Source: Mucilaginibacter pedocola
Lineage (GTDB): Bacteria; Bacteroidota; Bacteroidia; Sphingobacteriales; Sphingobacteriaceae
Direction: 5' to 3'
DNA length: 64,000 nt
Assembly (NCBI RefSeq): GCF_002013915.1
Contig: NZ_MBTF01000023.1
Span: 310,001-374,000, forward strand
Shown: one piece after another, positions 25,028 through 32,749 of the stretch
Layout: the number at the start of each line of letters is the position of its first letter
How positions within the stretch are numbered: the stretch's first letter is position 1
Position numbers and translations under genes: made by a program
The notes under the pieces: generated by a model
Told to the model about the DNA's origin: nothing
Database searches by the model: none
The model's input: only the letters and a program-made list of their open reading frames with translations

Positions 25028-25223
25028 GCCCGATATTTTTCTTCGCCGGCGTGTTGTAGCTTGTAGCAGAGTGTTTTCTGCAGATGCTTCTGAAAAACTT
25101 AAAACCCGGCGCTTGGGTTTGGGTTATACCAATGGCCAAGGGCCAATGCATTATGCTTGTTACATTTTAAACCTTGGCCGCGTAAACCTATCTACATAAC
25201 AAATAATAATTACACAGCACAAC

Positions 25224-25913
25224 ATGAAAAAGTTAATATTAACAGCCCTTATCGCCGTATCGGCATTTACAGCATCGCAAGCGCAATCGGTAGACCTGCG
25301 CCGCAAAATAGAAGTTACCGGCGTGGCCGAACAAGAAGTTACCCCCGATATTATCAACGTAACCATTACCCTGAAAGAATACTTGGACGGTAAAAAGAAA
25401 ACCACCATAACCGACCTGGAGAAACAATTGGAAAAAGCAGTTGCCGAAGCCGGCATAGCTAAGGAAGACTTCACGGTGAACGGCCTCTCGTCATGGAACT
25501 ACGCTACCGAGAAAAAGAAGAATCCCGACTTTTTGGCGAGCAAAAGCTATGGCATCAAATTCCGCGATCTGAACAAATTTAACCAGATCATCAGCAAACT
25601 GGATGCAAAGGGCATACAGGCAACCAACATCGATAGCTACGATTATTCAAAACTCAACTCGCTGAAAAACGACCTGAAGCTAAAAGCCCTTTTGGCCGCA
25701 CGCGATAAGGCCGCATTTTTAGTGGCCGGCCTTGGCGATAAACTGGGCAGCGCCATTAATATCGTAGAGAACGATAACAGCAGCTTCCCTTCGCCACGTA
25801 ATGTAATGTACATGTCTAAGGCTGCCATGGCCGATGTTGCACCCGAAAGTGACATTGATGTGCGCAAAATAAAGCTGAGCTTTACCATCAACGCCGTATT
25901 CGAAATAAAATAA
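25224..25913 (+). CDS. SIMPL-domain (DUF541) exported protein
   Basis: The 229-residue protein has a signal peptide ending near SQAQS. The SIMPL domain is recognisable by KIEVTGVAEQEVTPDIINVT at the start, DFTVNGLSSWNYATEKKK in the middle, ALLAARDKAAFLVAGLGDKLGS, and the C-terminal VRKIKLSFTINAVFEIK. The family is found in the periplasm or envelope of many bacteria and often has no assigned biochemical role. The gene is monocistronic with a clear terminator. Confidence 0.85.
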   Translation: MKKLILTALIAVSAFTASQAQSVDLRRKIEVTGVAEQEVTPDIINVTITLKEYLDGKKKTTITDLEKQLEKAVAEAGIAKEDFTVNGLSSWNYATEKKKNPDFLASKSYGIKFRDLNKFNQIISKLDAKGIQATNIDSYDYSKLNSLKNDLKLKALLAARDKAAFLVAGLGDKLGSAINIVENDNSSFPSPRNVMYMSKAAMADVAPESDIDVRKIKLSFTINAVFEIK

Positions 25914-25932
25914 CGTTTTAGGATATATTTAT

Positions 25933-25967
25933 AAGCCGGGCTTAATATTTAGGCCCGGCTTTTTTTG
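25933..25967 (+). terminator. Terminator of the SIMPL gene
   Basis: Perfect stem AAGCCGGGC/GCCCGGCTT followed by seven T. Confidence 0.93.
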
Positions 25968-26090
25968 GGGCTGTTTTTTTGAGATAAACGCAATCATTTT
26001 TAGTTAAATAAATGTGATTTTTATAGCTAAAAACCTTTGGTAATGTAAAAAGTACATTTTAACTTTACGTACCCCAAAATAAGTTTGAGC

Positions 26091-26501
26091 ATGATTCGTT
26101 CGCGTTCTAAGAAAGTGCTTTTGGTTGCCCCTAAAGCGTTCCCTTCTGAGCTGGTTGCAGGCTATAATGCTGTGCGCCAGGTGTCTGTGCAGTCTGCAAT
26201 TTTTCCATCAATTCATGAAGTAAAGCCCGATGTTATCTTGTTCGATTACGAGCACATGGCCGATGATATGGAGAAAATTTTGCGCCGCCTGCAATCAAAC
26301 AGTTATTACCGCAACATTAAGATCTGCTGCTACAAAAATAAAGAGCATACCCGTGTAGACGGCCTGCTGAAAGTATTGGGCGTAAACCACTTTTTTTACC
26401 AGGAAGACCTCGAAAAAACATCCAAAAGCAAATCGGCCCTTAGCGCGATCAATGGCATACTGGATGCTTCTATCCTTAACTGGGTCGCTGGGGTGGCTTA
26501 G
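26091..26501 (+). CDS. Receiver-like (degenerate response regulator) protein
   Basis: The 136-residue protein starts at ATG 26091 (an in-frame TTG lies two codons upstream). The fold pattern looks like a stand-alone CheY-type receiver: KKVLLVAPKAF as beta 1, PDVILFDYEHM with a candidate acceptor Asp, and NIKICCYKNKE as a later strand. The acidic pair normally following beta 1 is absent, so it may not be phosphorylated. There is no output domain and no adjacent kinase. Function is unknown and the family call is tentative. Confidence 0.5.
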   Translation: MIRSRSKKVLLVAPKAFPSELVAGYNAVRQVSVQSAIFPSIHEVKPDVILFDYEHMADDMEKILRRLQSNSYYRNIKICCYKNKEHTRVDGLLKVLGVNHFFYQEDLEKTSKSKSALSAINGILDASILNWVAGVA

Positions 26502-26892
26502 TTCATTTGTTCACCGGTTCATTTGTTCATTGGTGGTGGTATGGCTAACCTGTTTTGCTAACACAACATCATGCCGATGCATATCGGTACCCCACGCGGA
26601 AAGGTAGCGGTAGCGCAAAGCGGCTTAGCGATGTGGCTTATATGATGGGGTACTGAAACAAGTTCGGTATGACATGAACTTTAGCTTCCCTATTTCCTTC
26701 GTCTTTCCGGACTTTCTGACATCAGACTTCCGACTTATTCTCCCATCCAAACTTTTACAAAAGCCTAACACATTTGTAATAAATTGCTGTTAAACTTGCA
26801 TGCTTTATAACAGCTATATCAACACCACGTATTCTCCCTACGCATATTTGGCTCGGTAATGGTTGTAACGGCTTAAATCGTATCAGCATTAT
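26502..26892. repeat. Intergenic region with a palindromic repeat element (26567-26676)
   Basis: 391 bp without a gene. The ends of the element at 26567-26676 are inverted relative to each other: CATGCCGATGCATATCGGTA on the left, and TACTGAAACAAGTTCGGTAT followed by GACATG on the right. After it come GTCTTTCCGGACTTTCTGAC and AGACTTCCGACTT (26691-26735), which resemble the family H words near 28800 and 32521. Upstream there is TTCATTTGTTCA repeated. Confidence 0.6.
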
Positions 26893-28032
26893 ATGAAGAT
26901 CGGCATTGTTTGTTACCCTACTTTTGGCGGTAGCGGAGTTGTAGCTACAGAATTGGGCAAAGCCCTTGCAGCGCGCGGGCACCAGGTGCATTTTGTTACT
27001 TACAACCAGCCTGCCCGGCTCGATTTCTTTTCGGAGAACCTTTTTTACCACGAAGTATCGGTATCTAACTACCCGTTATTCGATTATCCGCCCTATGAGT
27101 TGGCATTGGCCAGCCGTTTGGTAGATGTGGTGCGTTTTGAGAAGCTGGATGTATTGCACGTGCACTACGCCATACCGCATGCCTCTGCTGCTTTTATGGC
27201 ACAGCAGATATTGCTTACCTACGGCATCAACATTCCGTTCATCACCACGCTGCATGGTACCGATATCACGCTGGTAGGGCAGGACAGGACCTTCAAACCC
27301 GTTGTAACCTTCTCCATTAATAAGTCGGACGGGGTAACGGCTGTATCGGCACACCTGCGCGACGATACTTACAAGTATTTCAAAATTGAGAAGGACATCA
27401 AAGTTATTACCAACTTTATAGATCTTACACGCTTTAGCCTGAAACCAAAGGACCACTTTAAAAAAGCTATAGCGCCCAACGGCGAACGTATACTGGTGCA
27501 TACCTCTAACTTCCGTAAAGTAAAGCGTACCGAAGATGTGGTGAAGATATTTGCCGAAGTAGTGAAAAAAATACCTGCCAAACTATTAATGGTTGGCGAT
27601 GGCGGCGAACGCTCGCTCTGCGAAAAATTGAGCCGCGATCTGGGCATTGCCGAAAACGTGCGCTTTTTGGGCAAACAGGATGCTATTGAAGAAATACTTT
27701 CTGTTGCCGACCTGTTCTTGATGCCATCCGTATCTGAAAGCTTTGGCTTGGCCGCGTTGGAAGCAATGGCCTGCAAAGTACCTGTGATAAGCAGCAACGC
27801 CGGCGGCTTGCCCGAACTTAACGTGGAAGGCGTAACAGGCTTCCTGCGCGATGTAGGTGATGTAGCCGGTATGGCAGAACGCGCCATTTATATTTTAGAG
27901 GATGATGCCCGCCTGGAGCAATTTAAAGAGAATGCCCTCGCACATGCCAAAACCTTCGAGCTAAGCAACATACTGCCTCAGTACGAGAACTACTACCAAG
28001 AGGTGATAGATAAGAGCAAACAGGGGGCGTAA
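26893..28032 (+). CDS. bshA: N-acetyl-alpha-D-glucosaminyl L-malate synthase BshA
   Basis: The 379-residue GT4-family glycosyltransferase carries out the first step of bacillithiol biosynthesis (UDP-GlcNAc plus L-malate). BshA features are KIGIVCYPTFGGSGVVATEL at the N-terminus, the malate-binding region HFVTYNQPARLDFFSENLFY, ITTLHGTDITLVGQD and the GT4 motif PSVSESFGLAALEAMACKVP with E-x7-E. Length is as expected. The start lies in a region without a clear promoter. A second bacillithiol-linked gene, ytxJ, is at 32192. Confidence 0.92.
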   Translation: MKIGIVCYPTFGGSGVVATELGKALAARGHQVHFVTYNQPARLDFFSENLFYHEVSVSNYPLFDYPPYELALASRLVDVVRFEKLDVLHVHYAIPHASAAFMAQQILLTYGINIPFITTLHGTDITLVGQDRTFKPVVTFSINKSDGVTAVSAHLRDDTYKYFKIEKDIKVITNFIDLTRFSLKPKDHFKKAIAPNGERILVHTSNFRKVKRTEDVVKIFAEVVKKIPAKLLMVGDGGERSLCEKLSRDLGIAENVRFLGKQDAIEEILSVADLFLMPSVSESFGLAALEAMACKVPVISSNAGGLPELNVEGVTGFLRDVGDVAGMAERAIYILEDDARLEQFKENALAHAKTFELSNILPQYENYYQEVIDKSKQGA

Positions 28033-28284
28033 GCTCTACTAACCCCTCTTCTTTAAATTAACTTTCAGCATCGGTTTACCACCCCGGCGGGGTACCGTGT
28101 TTGTAGCAAAATAAAACGCGTTATTTGGGGCTCCGTTAGGTCCCGCCTATAACTATGTTGGCTGTGTTTTGCAATTCCCGCTAAACCTTTTCGGCTATTT
28201 TAACTCAAACTATAATAAATTATAACACTAACCTTTTGGCAGGATTTGTGTTATCGTTGCTGTAATTTAAATACAAACATCACC

Positions 28285-28788
28285 ATGAAAAAGATATTTC
28301 ACACAACAGTCGCCCTATTGGCCCTTAGCCTTGCTTTTACCGCTTGCTCGTCCTCAAAAAACACAAGCTCTTCACCTTCTACCGAAACATCGGCAGCAAG
28401 TGTATCTCGCGGTAAATTTGTAGGCACCTGGCAGCTTACCAATGTTAGTTACGATGGGTTGGTAGAAAACGCCGTTCAAAACGTGTTTGACCAAGCCGCC
28501 CCCAGAGATTTTATTGGCAGTACCTGGAAATTCACCAACAGCGGTAACGGTATTTACACCCTGAGCAACGGCCAATCGCAAACCATCTTTTGGTCGGTTT
28601 ATAACGGTGGCAGCACCGGTACGCAATTCCAGTTTAAAAAACTGTACGAGGGCGATAAAGCTAAAAACGTGCAAGAGGGTTACCGCCTAAACATAGGCAG
28701 CATCAGCGGCACAGGTATGACATTGATGTCGCCCATAGCTGTAGGTAGCGGTACAGGTTATATTATTTATACTTTTGTTAAGTCTTAA
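28285..28788 (+). CDS. Lipocalin-like small lipoprotein
   Basis: The 167-residue protein starts at ATG 28285; an in-frame start 13 codons upstream gives an unlikely Cys-rich leader. The signal peptide and lipobox are LAFTACSSS, followed by a Ser/Thr-rich linker. The mature part opens with KFVGTWQLTNVSYDG, a pattern of lipocalin-like domains, and contains short beta strands such as STWKFTNSGNGIYTLSNG. It is probably an outer-membrane lipoprotein of unknown ligand. The preceding 250 bp (28033-28284) holds a small palindrome ACCCCGGCGGGGT and GGCTCCGTTAGGTCCCGCC, perhaps a degenerate repeat. Confidence 0.7.
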   Translation: MKKIFHTTVALLALSLAFTACSSSKNTSSSPSTETSAASVSRGKFVGTWQLTNVSYDGLVENAVQNVFDQAAPRDFIGSTWKFTNSGNGIYTLSNGQSQTIFWSVYNGGSTGTQFQFKKLYEGDKAKNVQEGYRLNIGSISGTGMTLMSPIAVGSGTGYIIYTFVKS

Positions 28789-28840
28789 GCAGAGAGTTTT
28801 GAGTCGGAAGTCTCGAACTTAGCATAACGAAAAGTCTTAT

Positions 28841-28884
28841 AAAAGAAGAAGTCCGGGAGCGTTCGCTCACGGACTTCTTCTTTT
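28841..28884. terminator. Strong bidirectional terminator hairpin
   Basis: A 21-bp stem with one mismatch (28841-28861 and 28864-28884, core AGAAGAAGTCCG/CGGACTTCTTCT) between convergent genes. A and T runs on both sides allow termination both ways. It is flanked by family H words (GAGTCGGAAGTC at 28801; GACCTCCGACTTAAGG at 28911). Confidence 0.9.
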
Positions 28885-28939
28885 TACTATGGTGTCTACT
28901 CCTGACTTAAGACCTCCGACTTAAGGCTTCAGACTTAAT

Positions 28940-30076
28940 TTATTGCGCTGAAGCAAATTTCAAGCACACAGGGTTGCCTATATCAACCTTGCCTACAATG
29001 CCCAGCATTTTACCGGTGGTTTTATCGAGGCGATAAACGTAAATTACATCACTGTTTTGGTTGGCTACCAGCAGAAAAGTGCCGGTTGGGTCAATCACAA
29101 AGTTGCGGGGGCCTTTACCGTTGGTAGATCGGCGGTCAACAAAAGTAAGTTCGCCTGTTTCCTGGTTAACCGAGAATACCGAAATATCATTAGCATCGCC
29201 GCGGTTACTGGCGTATAAGAACAAGCCGTTTGGCGATATGTGGATATCGGCCGCGCCGGTAGCGCCGGTAAAGCCATCCTTTAAAAGCGTTACGGTTTGT
29301 TTCTCAGTAAGCTTGCCATCGTTATAATCGTACATAGTAACGGCACTGCCCATCTCCTGTATCACATACAAATGTTTTTTATCTGCCGAAAACTCTAAAT
29401 GGCGCGGCCCGCCGCCGGGTGCAACCGCTTTAAACGGAGGCTTAACGCCGCGCAACGGGCTATCTTTACCGCCTTTGTAGCGGGTGATGTTTATTTTATC
29501 GGTACCCAAATCGGTATATAAAACATATTTCTCATCGGGGCTCAGGATGGCGGTATGTACGTGGGGCTTTTCCTGGCGCTCTTTGTTTGGGCCTAAGGGG
29601 CCATCATCGCGAATGGTTTGTGCTGCGGGGGCAATAGAGCCATCTTCGTTCAGCGGAAGTACTGCAATGTTGCCCCCGCTATAGTTGGCTACAAAAAGGC
29701 TCTTGTTGGCTTTATCAACTGATACATAGCATGGCGAACCACCCAAGGTCGATTGTTTATTGATGAACTTCAGGGTACCCATCTTAGGGTCGAAGTTGAA
29801 AGCGCTTATTTCGCCCTCATCGTTCTCGTTAGTGGCATAAACAAATTTGTTATCGGCAGATACCGTTAGGTACGATGGGTTGCTTACGCCATCTATCTGG
29901 CTAAGGTAAGCTACTCGGCCGCTCTCGGCATAAAAACGGAAAACAGATATACCCTTGCTGGTGCCGCTGGTGTATGTGCCTACCACAAGGTCGTATGTTT
30001 TGGGCATGGGCTTGGGTTTTTGTGCAAAAGCTGCTACAGGCAATAGTATGGCAGCAATTATCGAGAAGTTTTTCAT
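28940..30076 (-). CDS. Lactonase-family (YbhE/Pgl-type) seven-bladed propeller protein, exported
   Basis: The 378-residue protein has a signal peptide ending near AFAQK. The propeller blades show the family motifs LVVGTYTSGTSKGISVFRF, NPSYLTVSADNKFVYATNEN, GGSPCYVSVDKANKSLFVAN, HVHTAILSPDEKYVLYTDLG, GPRHLEFSADKKHLYVIQEM and GPRNFVIDPTGTFLLVANQN. Lactonase-family proteins include 6-phosphogluconolactonase YbhE. An exported copy is unlikely to act in the pentose phosphate pathway, so a sugar-lactone or muconolactone substrate outside the cytoplasm is more likely. It ends at the bidirectional terminator. Confidence 0.9.
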   Translation of the reverse strand: MKNFSIIAAILLPVAAFAQKPKPMPKTYDLVVGTYTSGTSKGISVFRFYAESGRVAYLSQIDGVSNPSYLTVSADNKFVYATNENDEGEISAFNFDPKMGTLKFINKQSTLGGSPCYVSVDKANKSLFVANYSGGNIAVLPLNEDGSIAPAAQTIRDDGPLGPNKERQEKPHVHTAILSPDEKYVLYTDLGTDKINITRYKGGKDSPLRGVKPPFKAVAPGGGPRHLEFSADKKHLYVIQEMGSAVTMYDYNDGKLTEKQTVTLLKDGFTGATGAADIHISPNGLFLYASNRGDANDISVFSVNQETGELTFVDRRSTNGKGPRNFVIDPTGTFLLVANQNSDVIYVYRLDKTTGKMLGIVGKVDIGNPVCLKFASAQ

Positions 30077-30240
30077 CTATTCAATATTGGTTTGAAGTGC
30101 AAGTTAGTAAAATATGGCAAAATCGGTATTCCCTTCATTTTACAATTACGCGATAGTTGTTTGCAGGAAAGAGAGATGGGATAGATGGCAGCTTTTTTTA
30201 ATTGCCTGGTGCTGCCTCTTAAAACTTAATAATAGATATG

Positions 30241-30303
30241 CAAAGCTTTGTGTGCTTTGTGCTCGCCTATTGGCAGGTACTTTGCGCCCTTTGCGGTTAA
30301 ATT
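30241..30303. repeat. Repeat family C, right half
   Basis: TTTGTGTGCTTTGTGCTCGC and CTTTGCGCCCTTTGCGGTTAA match the right end of the element at 31904-32104. The 330-bp region 30077-30406 otherwise holds the promoter of the TPR gene. Confidence 0.6.
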
Positions 30304-30352
30304 AATGATATTTATTTCCTTCATGGTCAAGTCAATCAACGGTAAATTTTTA

Positions 30353-30383
30353 TTTGTGAGAGAACTTGAAAACCGTATTTTTG
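30353..30383 (+). promoter_or_regulatory. Promoter of the TPR protein gene
   Basis: TTTG at 30353-30356 and TATTTTTG at 30376-30383 with a 19-nt spacer, an exact fit to the Bacteroidetes promoter; ATG at 30407. Confidence 0.75.
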
Positions 30384-30406
30384 CAAACTTAATTTTAAAC
30401 ATACAA

Positions 30407-31081
30407 ATGTCAGCAACCGAGTTGAAAACAAAAGCTACGCCGGATAACACCGAAACTGTAAAGAGCGGTAGCTTTGTTCAGGAGAACCAAAAGAGCTTAT
30501 TATTTATTGCCGCCGCAATTGTGTTAATGGTGGTTATATACATAGCCTACGTTAAATTGTACCTGGGCGGCCGCGAAGAAAAAGCAGCAAGCCAAATTTA
30601 TATGGCACAGCAATTTTGGTCGAACAAAGAGTGGGATAAAGCCATTAAAGGTGCTGATAGCTACCCTGGCCTGGAGAAAATTGTTGCCGACTACAGCAAT
30701 ACTAAAACTGCAAACCTGGCTACTTTTTACCTGGGTGTTGCTTACCTAAACAAAGGCGAATACCGCAAAGCTATTGATAACTTTAGCAACTACCGTGGCG
30801 AAGACGTTATGGTTGCTGCAGAAGCTTACGGTAACACCGGTGATGCTTATGTAGAGTTGAAAGATTACGACAAAGCCGAAACCTATTTCAAAAAAGCTAT
30901 TGATAAAGCTAACAACCAGTTTTTATCGCCGGTTTACCTGAAGAAATTAGGCTTGGTTTACGAAGCGAAAAACGATTTTAAAGCAGCTGCTGAAAGCTAC
31001 AAGAAAATAAAAACCGATTTCCCTACAAGCGCCGAGGCACAAAGCATTGATGCTTACATTGCCCGCGCAGAAGCAAAATAG
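30407..31081 (+). CDS. TPR-repeat inner-membrane protein (YfgM-like)
   Basis: The 224-residue protein starts at ATG 30407, since the promoter lies inside the longer in-frame extension. A cytoplasmic tail of about 30 residues is followed by one membrane helix (LLFIAAAIVLMVVIYIAYV) and then TPR-like repeats (ATFYLGVAYLNKGEYRKAID, YGNTGDAYVELKDYDKAETY, KKLGLVYEAKNDFKAAAESY). The layout matches YfgM-type ancillary proteins that contact the Sec translocon or periplasmic chaperones. RibH follows after a repeat element. Confidence 0.85.
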   Translation: MSATELKTKATPDNTETVKSGSFVQENQKSLLFIAAAIVLMVVIYIAYVKLYLGGREEKAASQIYMAQQFWSNKEWDKAIKGADSYPGLEKIVADYSNTKTANLATFYLGVAYLNKGEYRKAIDNFSNYRGEDVMVAAEAYGNTGDAYVELKDYDKAETYFKKAIDKANNQFLSPVYLKKLGLVYEAKNDFKAAAESYKKIKTDFPTSAEAQSIDAYIARAEAK

Positions 31082-31092
31082 TAAGGACGTTA

Positions 31093-31225
31093 TTAAAAGT
31101 TGGAAGGGTTGAAAAGGTTGTAATAGTTGCGAAACGTTACTTCTTTTTCAACCCTTTCTCATTTTTTAGAATTAGATATATACCCGCTTTTAACTTCTCC
31201 AACTTTTTCCAACCTTTACAACTTA
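31093..31225. repeat. Palindromic intergenic element (family G)
   Basis: Left arm AAAAGTTGGAAGGGTTGAAA and GGTTGTAATAGTT; right arm AACTTCTCCAACTTTTTCCA and ACCTTTACAACTT form an imperfect inverted pair about 60 bp apart. The middle also contains an inverted AGGGTTGAAA word (TTTCAACCCT). Confidence 0.6.
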
Positions 31226-31238
31226 TTATAACTAACAC

Positions 31239-31736
31239 ATGGCTTCAGCCCTAAAAAACCTTTCTGATTTTTCTACCGCTACCGAAATACCATCGGCAGA
31301 AGCATTTACCTTTGGTATAGTTGTGGCCGAGTGGAATGCCGAAATTACCAACGCGCTTTACAAGGGTGCTTACAATAGCCTGATAAAATACGGCGCTAAA
31401 GAAGAAAATATTTACAGCTACCCGGTACCCGGAAGCTTTGAGCTAACCAGCGGTGCCGACTTGCTTTTGCAAACCGGTAAATTCGATGCTGTTATAACCT
31501 TAGGTTGTGTAATACAGGGCGAAACCCGGCATTTTGATTTTATTTGCGATGCAGTTGCAAACGGAGTGTCGAATGTTGCTATAAAATACGCTAAACCTGT
31601 TATATTTGGTGTACTAACAACCGATAACCAGCAGCAGGCCTTAGACAGGGCTGGCGGCAAACATGGTAATAAAGGCGACGAGGCTGCCGTAACCGCCATT
31701 AAAATGGCAAAACTGGCTGAAACTTTAAAGGGGTAA
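31239..31736 (+). CDS. ribH: 6,7-dimethyl-8-ribityllumazine synthase
   Basis: The 165-residue enzyme carries out the penultimate step of riboflavin synthesis, joining the ribityl pyrimidine with a four-carbon phosphate. Visible motifs are FGIVVAEWNAEITNALYKGA, YPVPGSFELTSGADLL, the catalytic/base region VITLGCVIQGETRHFDFICD and VIFGVLTTDNQQQALDRAGG. Length is typical for the icosahedral lumazine synthases. The other rib genes are not in the window. Confidence 0.97.
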   Translation: MASALKNLSDFSTATEIPSAEAFTFGIVVAEWNAEITNALYKGAYNSLIKYGAKEENIYSYPVPGSFELTSGADLLLQTGKFDAVITLGCVIQGETRHFDFICDAVANGVSNVAIKYAKPVIFGVLTTDNQQQALDRAGGKHGNKGDEAAVTAIKMAKLAETLKG

Positions 31737-31771
31737 AAACGTATAAATCCGAGTTAATTATAATCCGCAAA

Positions 31772-31882
31772 ATGAAAAAAATAGTTTACATAGCATTAGT
31801 AGCTTTGGCATTGGGCATCAGCGTTTCTTCGTGCTCAAACAAGCTTTGCCCTGCATACGGCTCGTACCCTAACCGTCGCTAA
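31772..31882 (+). CDS. 36-residue small lipoprotein
   Basis: This is a short frame with a good signal peptide and lipobox: MKKIVYIALVALALGISVSS followed by Cys21, then SNKLCPAYGSYPNRR. It starts 35 bp after ribH. After lipidation only about 16 residues remain, with a second Cys. Small lipoproteins of this kind (signal plus a short CPAY-type tail) are frequent in Bacteroidetes and have no known role. The classic signal and the Cys position argue that the frame is real. Confidence 0.7.
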   Translation: MKKIVYIALVALALGISVSSCSNKLCPAYGSYPNRR

Positions 31883-31903
31883 TAACCTCTTCTGCGTCGG
31901 TTA

Positions 31904-32104
31904 TTTAACCGCAAAGCACGCAAAGGATTTGCATGAACTTTAACGCAAAGAAGCGCAAAGCATACTTAGTGGATAAATAGGTAAATGCATGATTAGTGCC
32001 TTAATATTTTTCTTTGCGGCTTAGCTCTGTTGCGTGATATAAAATAAGGGGGCAACAAGCTTTGCGTCCCTTTGCGTTTTTTCTCCGCGCTCTTTGCGGT
32101 TAAA
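31904..32104. repeat. Repeat family C: 201-bp element with perfect 13-bp terminal inverted repeats
   Basis: The left end TTTAACCGCAAAG (31904-31916) and right end CTTTGCGGTTAAA (32092-32104) are exact reverse complements. The interior is rich in further CGCAAAG/CTTTGCG words, so the transcript would fold on itself. It has no coding capacity. Related: 49155-49342 and the half copy at 30241. Confidence 0.8.
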
Positions 32105-32179
32105 AAACATAACAACATCCCCGCCCCAAAACTTTAAGCAGTTTTACATTGTATTTACTTTAAACACAGTTTATAAAAC

Positions 32180-32187
32180 TACTTTTG
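32180..32187 (+). promoter_or_regulatory. -7 promoter box (TACTTTTG) 4 nt before ytxJ
   Basis: Exact TAnnTTTG match, with TGCT and then ATG at 32192. Predicts a leaderless mRNA. Confidence 0.55.
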
Positions 32188-32191
32188 TGCT

Positions 32192-32521
32192 ATGGAATGG
32201 ATACAGTTGGACACTGCCGCGCAGATAGATACTATAAAACAACAAGAAGGCTATAGCCTGATATTTAAGCACAGCACCCGCTGCAGCATCAGCATGATGG
32301 CCAAAAGGCGTTTCGAACTAGATTGGGAAGGCCTGCCTGCCGATATGCCCCTATATTTTTTAGACCTGATAAAACACCGTGACCTGTCTAATAAAATTGC
32401 AGAGGATTTCCAGGTGCACCACGAGTCGCCGCAGTTGCTGCTGATAAAAGACGGCGAATGCGTGTTAGACCAATCGCACGGCGCTATCTCGGTTGATGAG
32501 GCAGTGAGTGTGGTGGGATAG
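32192..32521 (+). CDS. ytxJ: Bacillithiol system redox-active protein YtxJ
   Basis: The 109-residue thioredoxin-fold protein has the family pattern YSLIFKHSTRCSISMMAKRR, with a single active-site Cys. Further on it has LYFLDLIKHRDLSNKIAEDF and the cis-Pro region VHHESPQLLLIKDGE. YtxJ (BrxC-type) is a monothiol protein that reduces bacillithiolated proteins. Together with bshA, 5 kb upstream, it shows that this organism uses bacillithiol as its low-molecular-weight thiol. The gene is monocistronic and ends at a terminator. Confidence 0.9.
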   Translation: MEWIQLDTAAQIDTIKQQEGYSLIFKHSTRCSISMMAKRRFELDWEGLPADMPLYFLDLIKHRDLSNKIAEDFQVHHESPQLLLIKDGECVLDQSHGAISVDEAVSVVG

Positions 32522-32676
32522 TCCGAAAGTTAGAAAAGTCCGGAAGTCAGAAAGACGGATGCCGCTCGATAAAATATTTTAAGCTCCTAAGTTTTCTTGG
32601 GGGCTTTTTTAGTATTTGCGTGCTTCTTATCCCTGTGCTTTCGGACTTCCGGTCTTTCGGACTTCTCGACTTTCTC
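32521..32676. repeat. Palindromic element (family H) around the ytxJ terminator
   Basis: GTCCGAAAGTTAGAAAAGTC and CGGAAGTCAGAAAGAC (32521-32556) are imperfectly repeated inverted at 32638-32676 (TTTCGGACTTCCGGTCTTTC and the following GGACTTCTCGACTTTC). Similar words occur near 26700 and 28800-28937. Confidence 0.6.
32581..32611 (+). terminator. Terminator of ytxJ
   Basis: Stem AAGCTCCTAAG/CTTGGGGGCTT (with G-T pairs) and a TTTTTT run, nested in the family H palindrome. Confidence 0.8.
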
Positions 32677-32737
32677 TAAATAAATCAAGAATCTGCAATA
32701 TTTTGTTCCCCCTTTAGGGGGTTAGGGGGCTTTTAAC

Positions 32738-32745
32738 TACTTTTG
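32738..32745 (+). promoter_or_regulatory. -7 promoter box (TACTTTTG) 4 nt before lipA
   Basis: TACTTTTG, TACC, then ATG at 32750. Immediately upstream is CCCCCTTTAGGGGGTTAGGG, a small palindrome. Confidence 0.55.
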
Positions 32746-32749
32746 TACC

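Noticed and set aside
26091..26501. Active response regulator
   Set aside because: The acidic residues after the first strand are missing and there is no partner kinase, so only a receiver-like fold is claimed.
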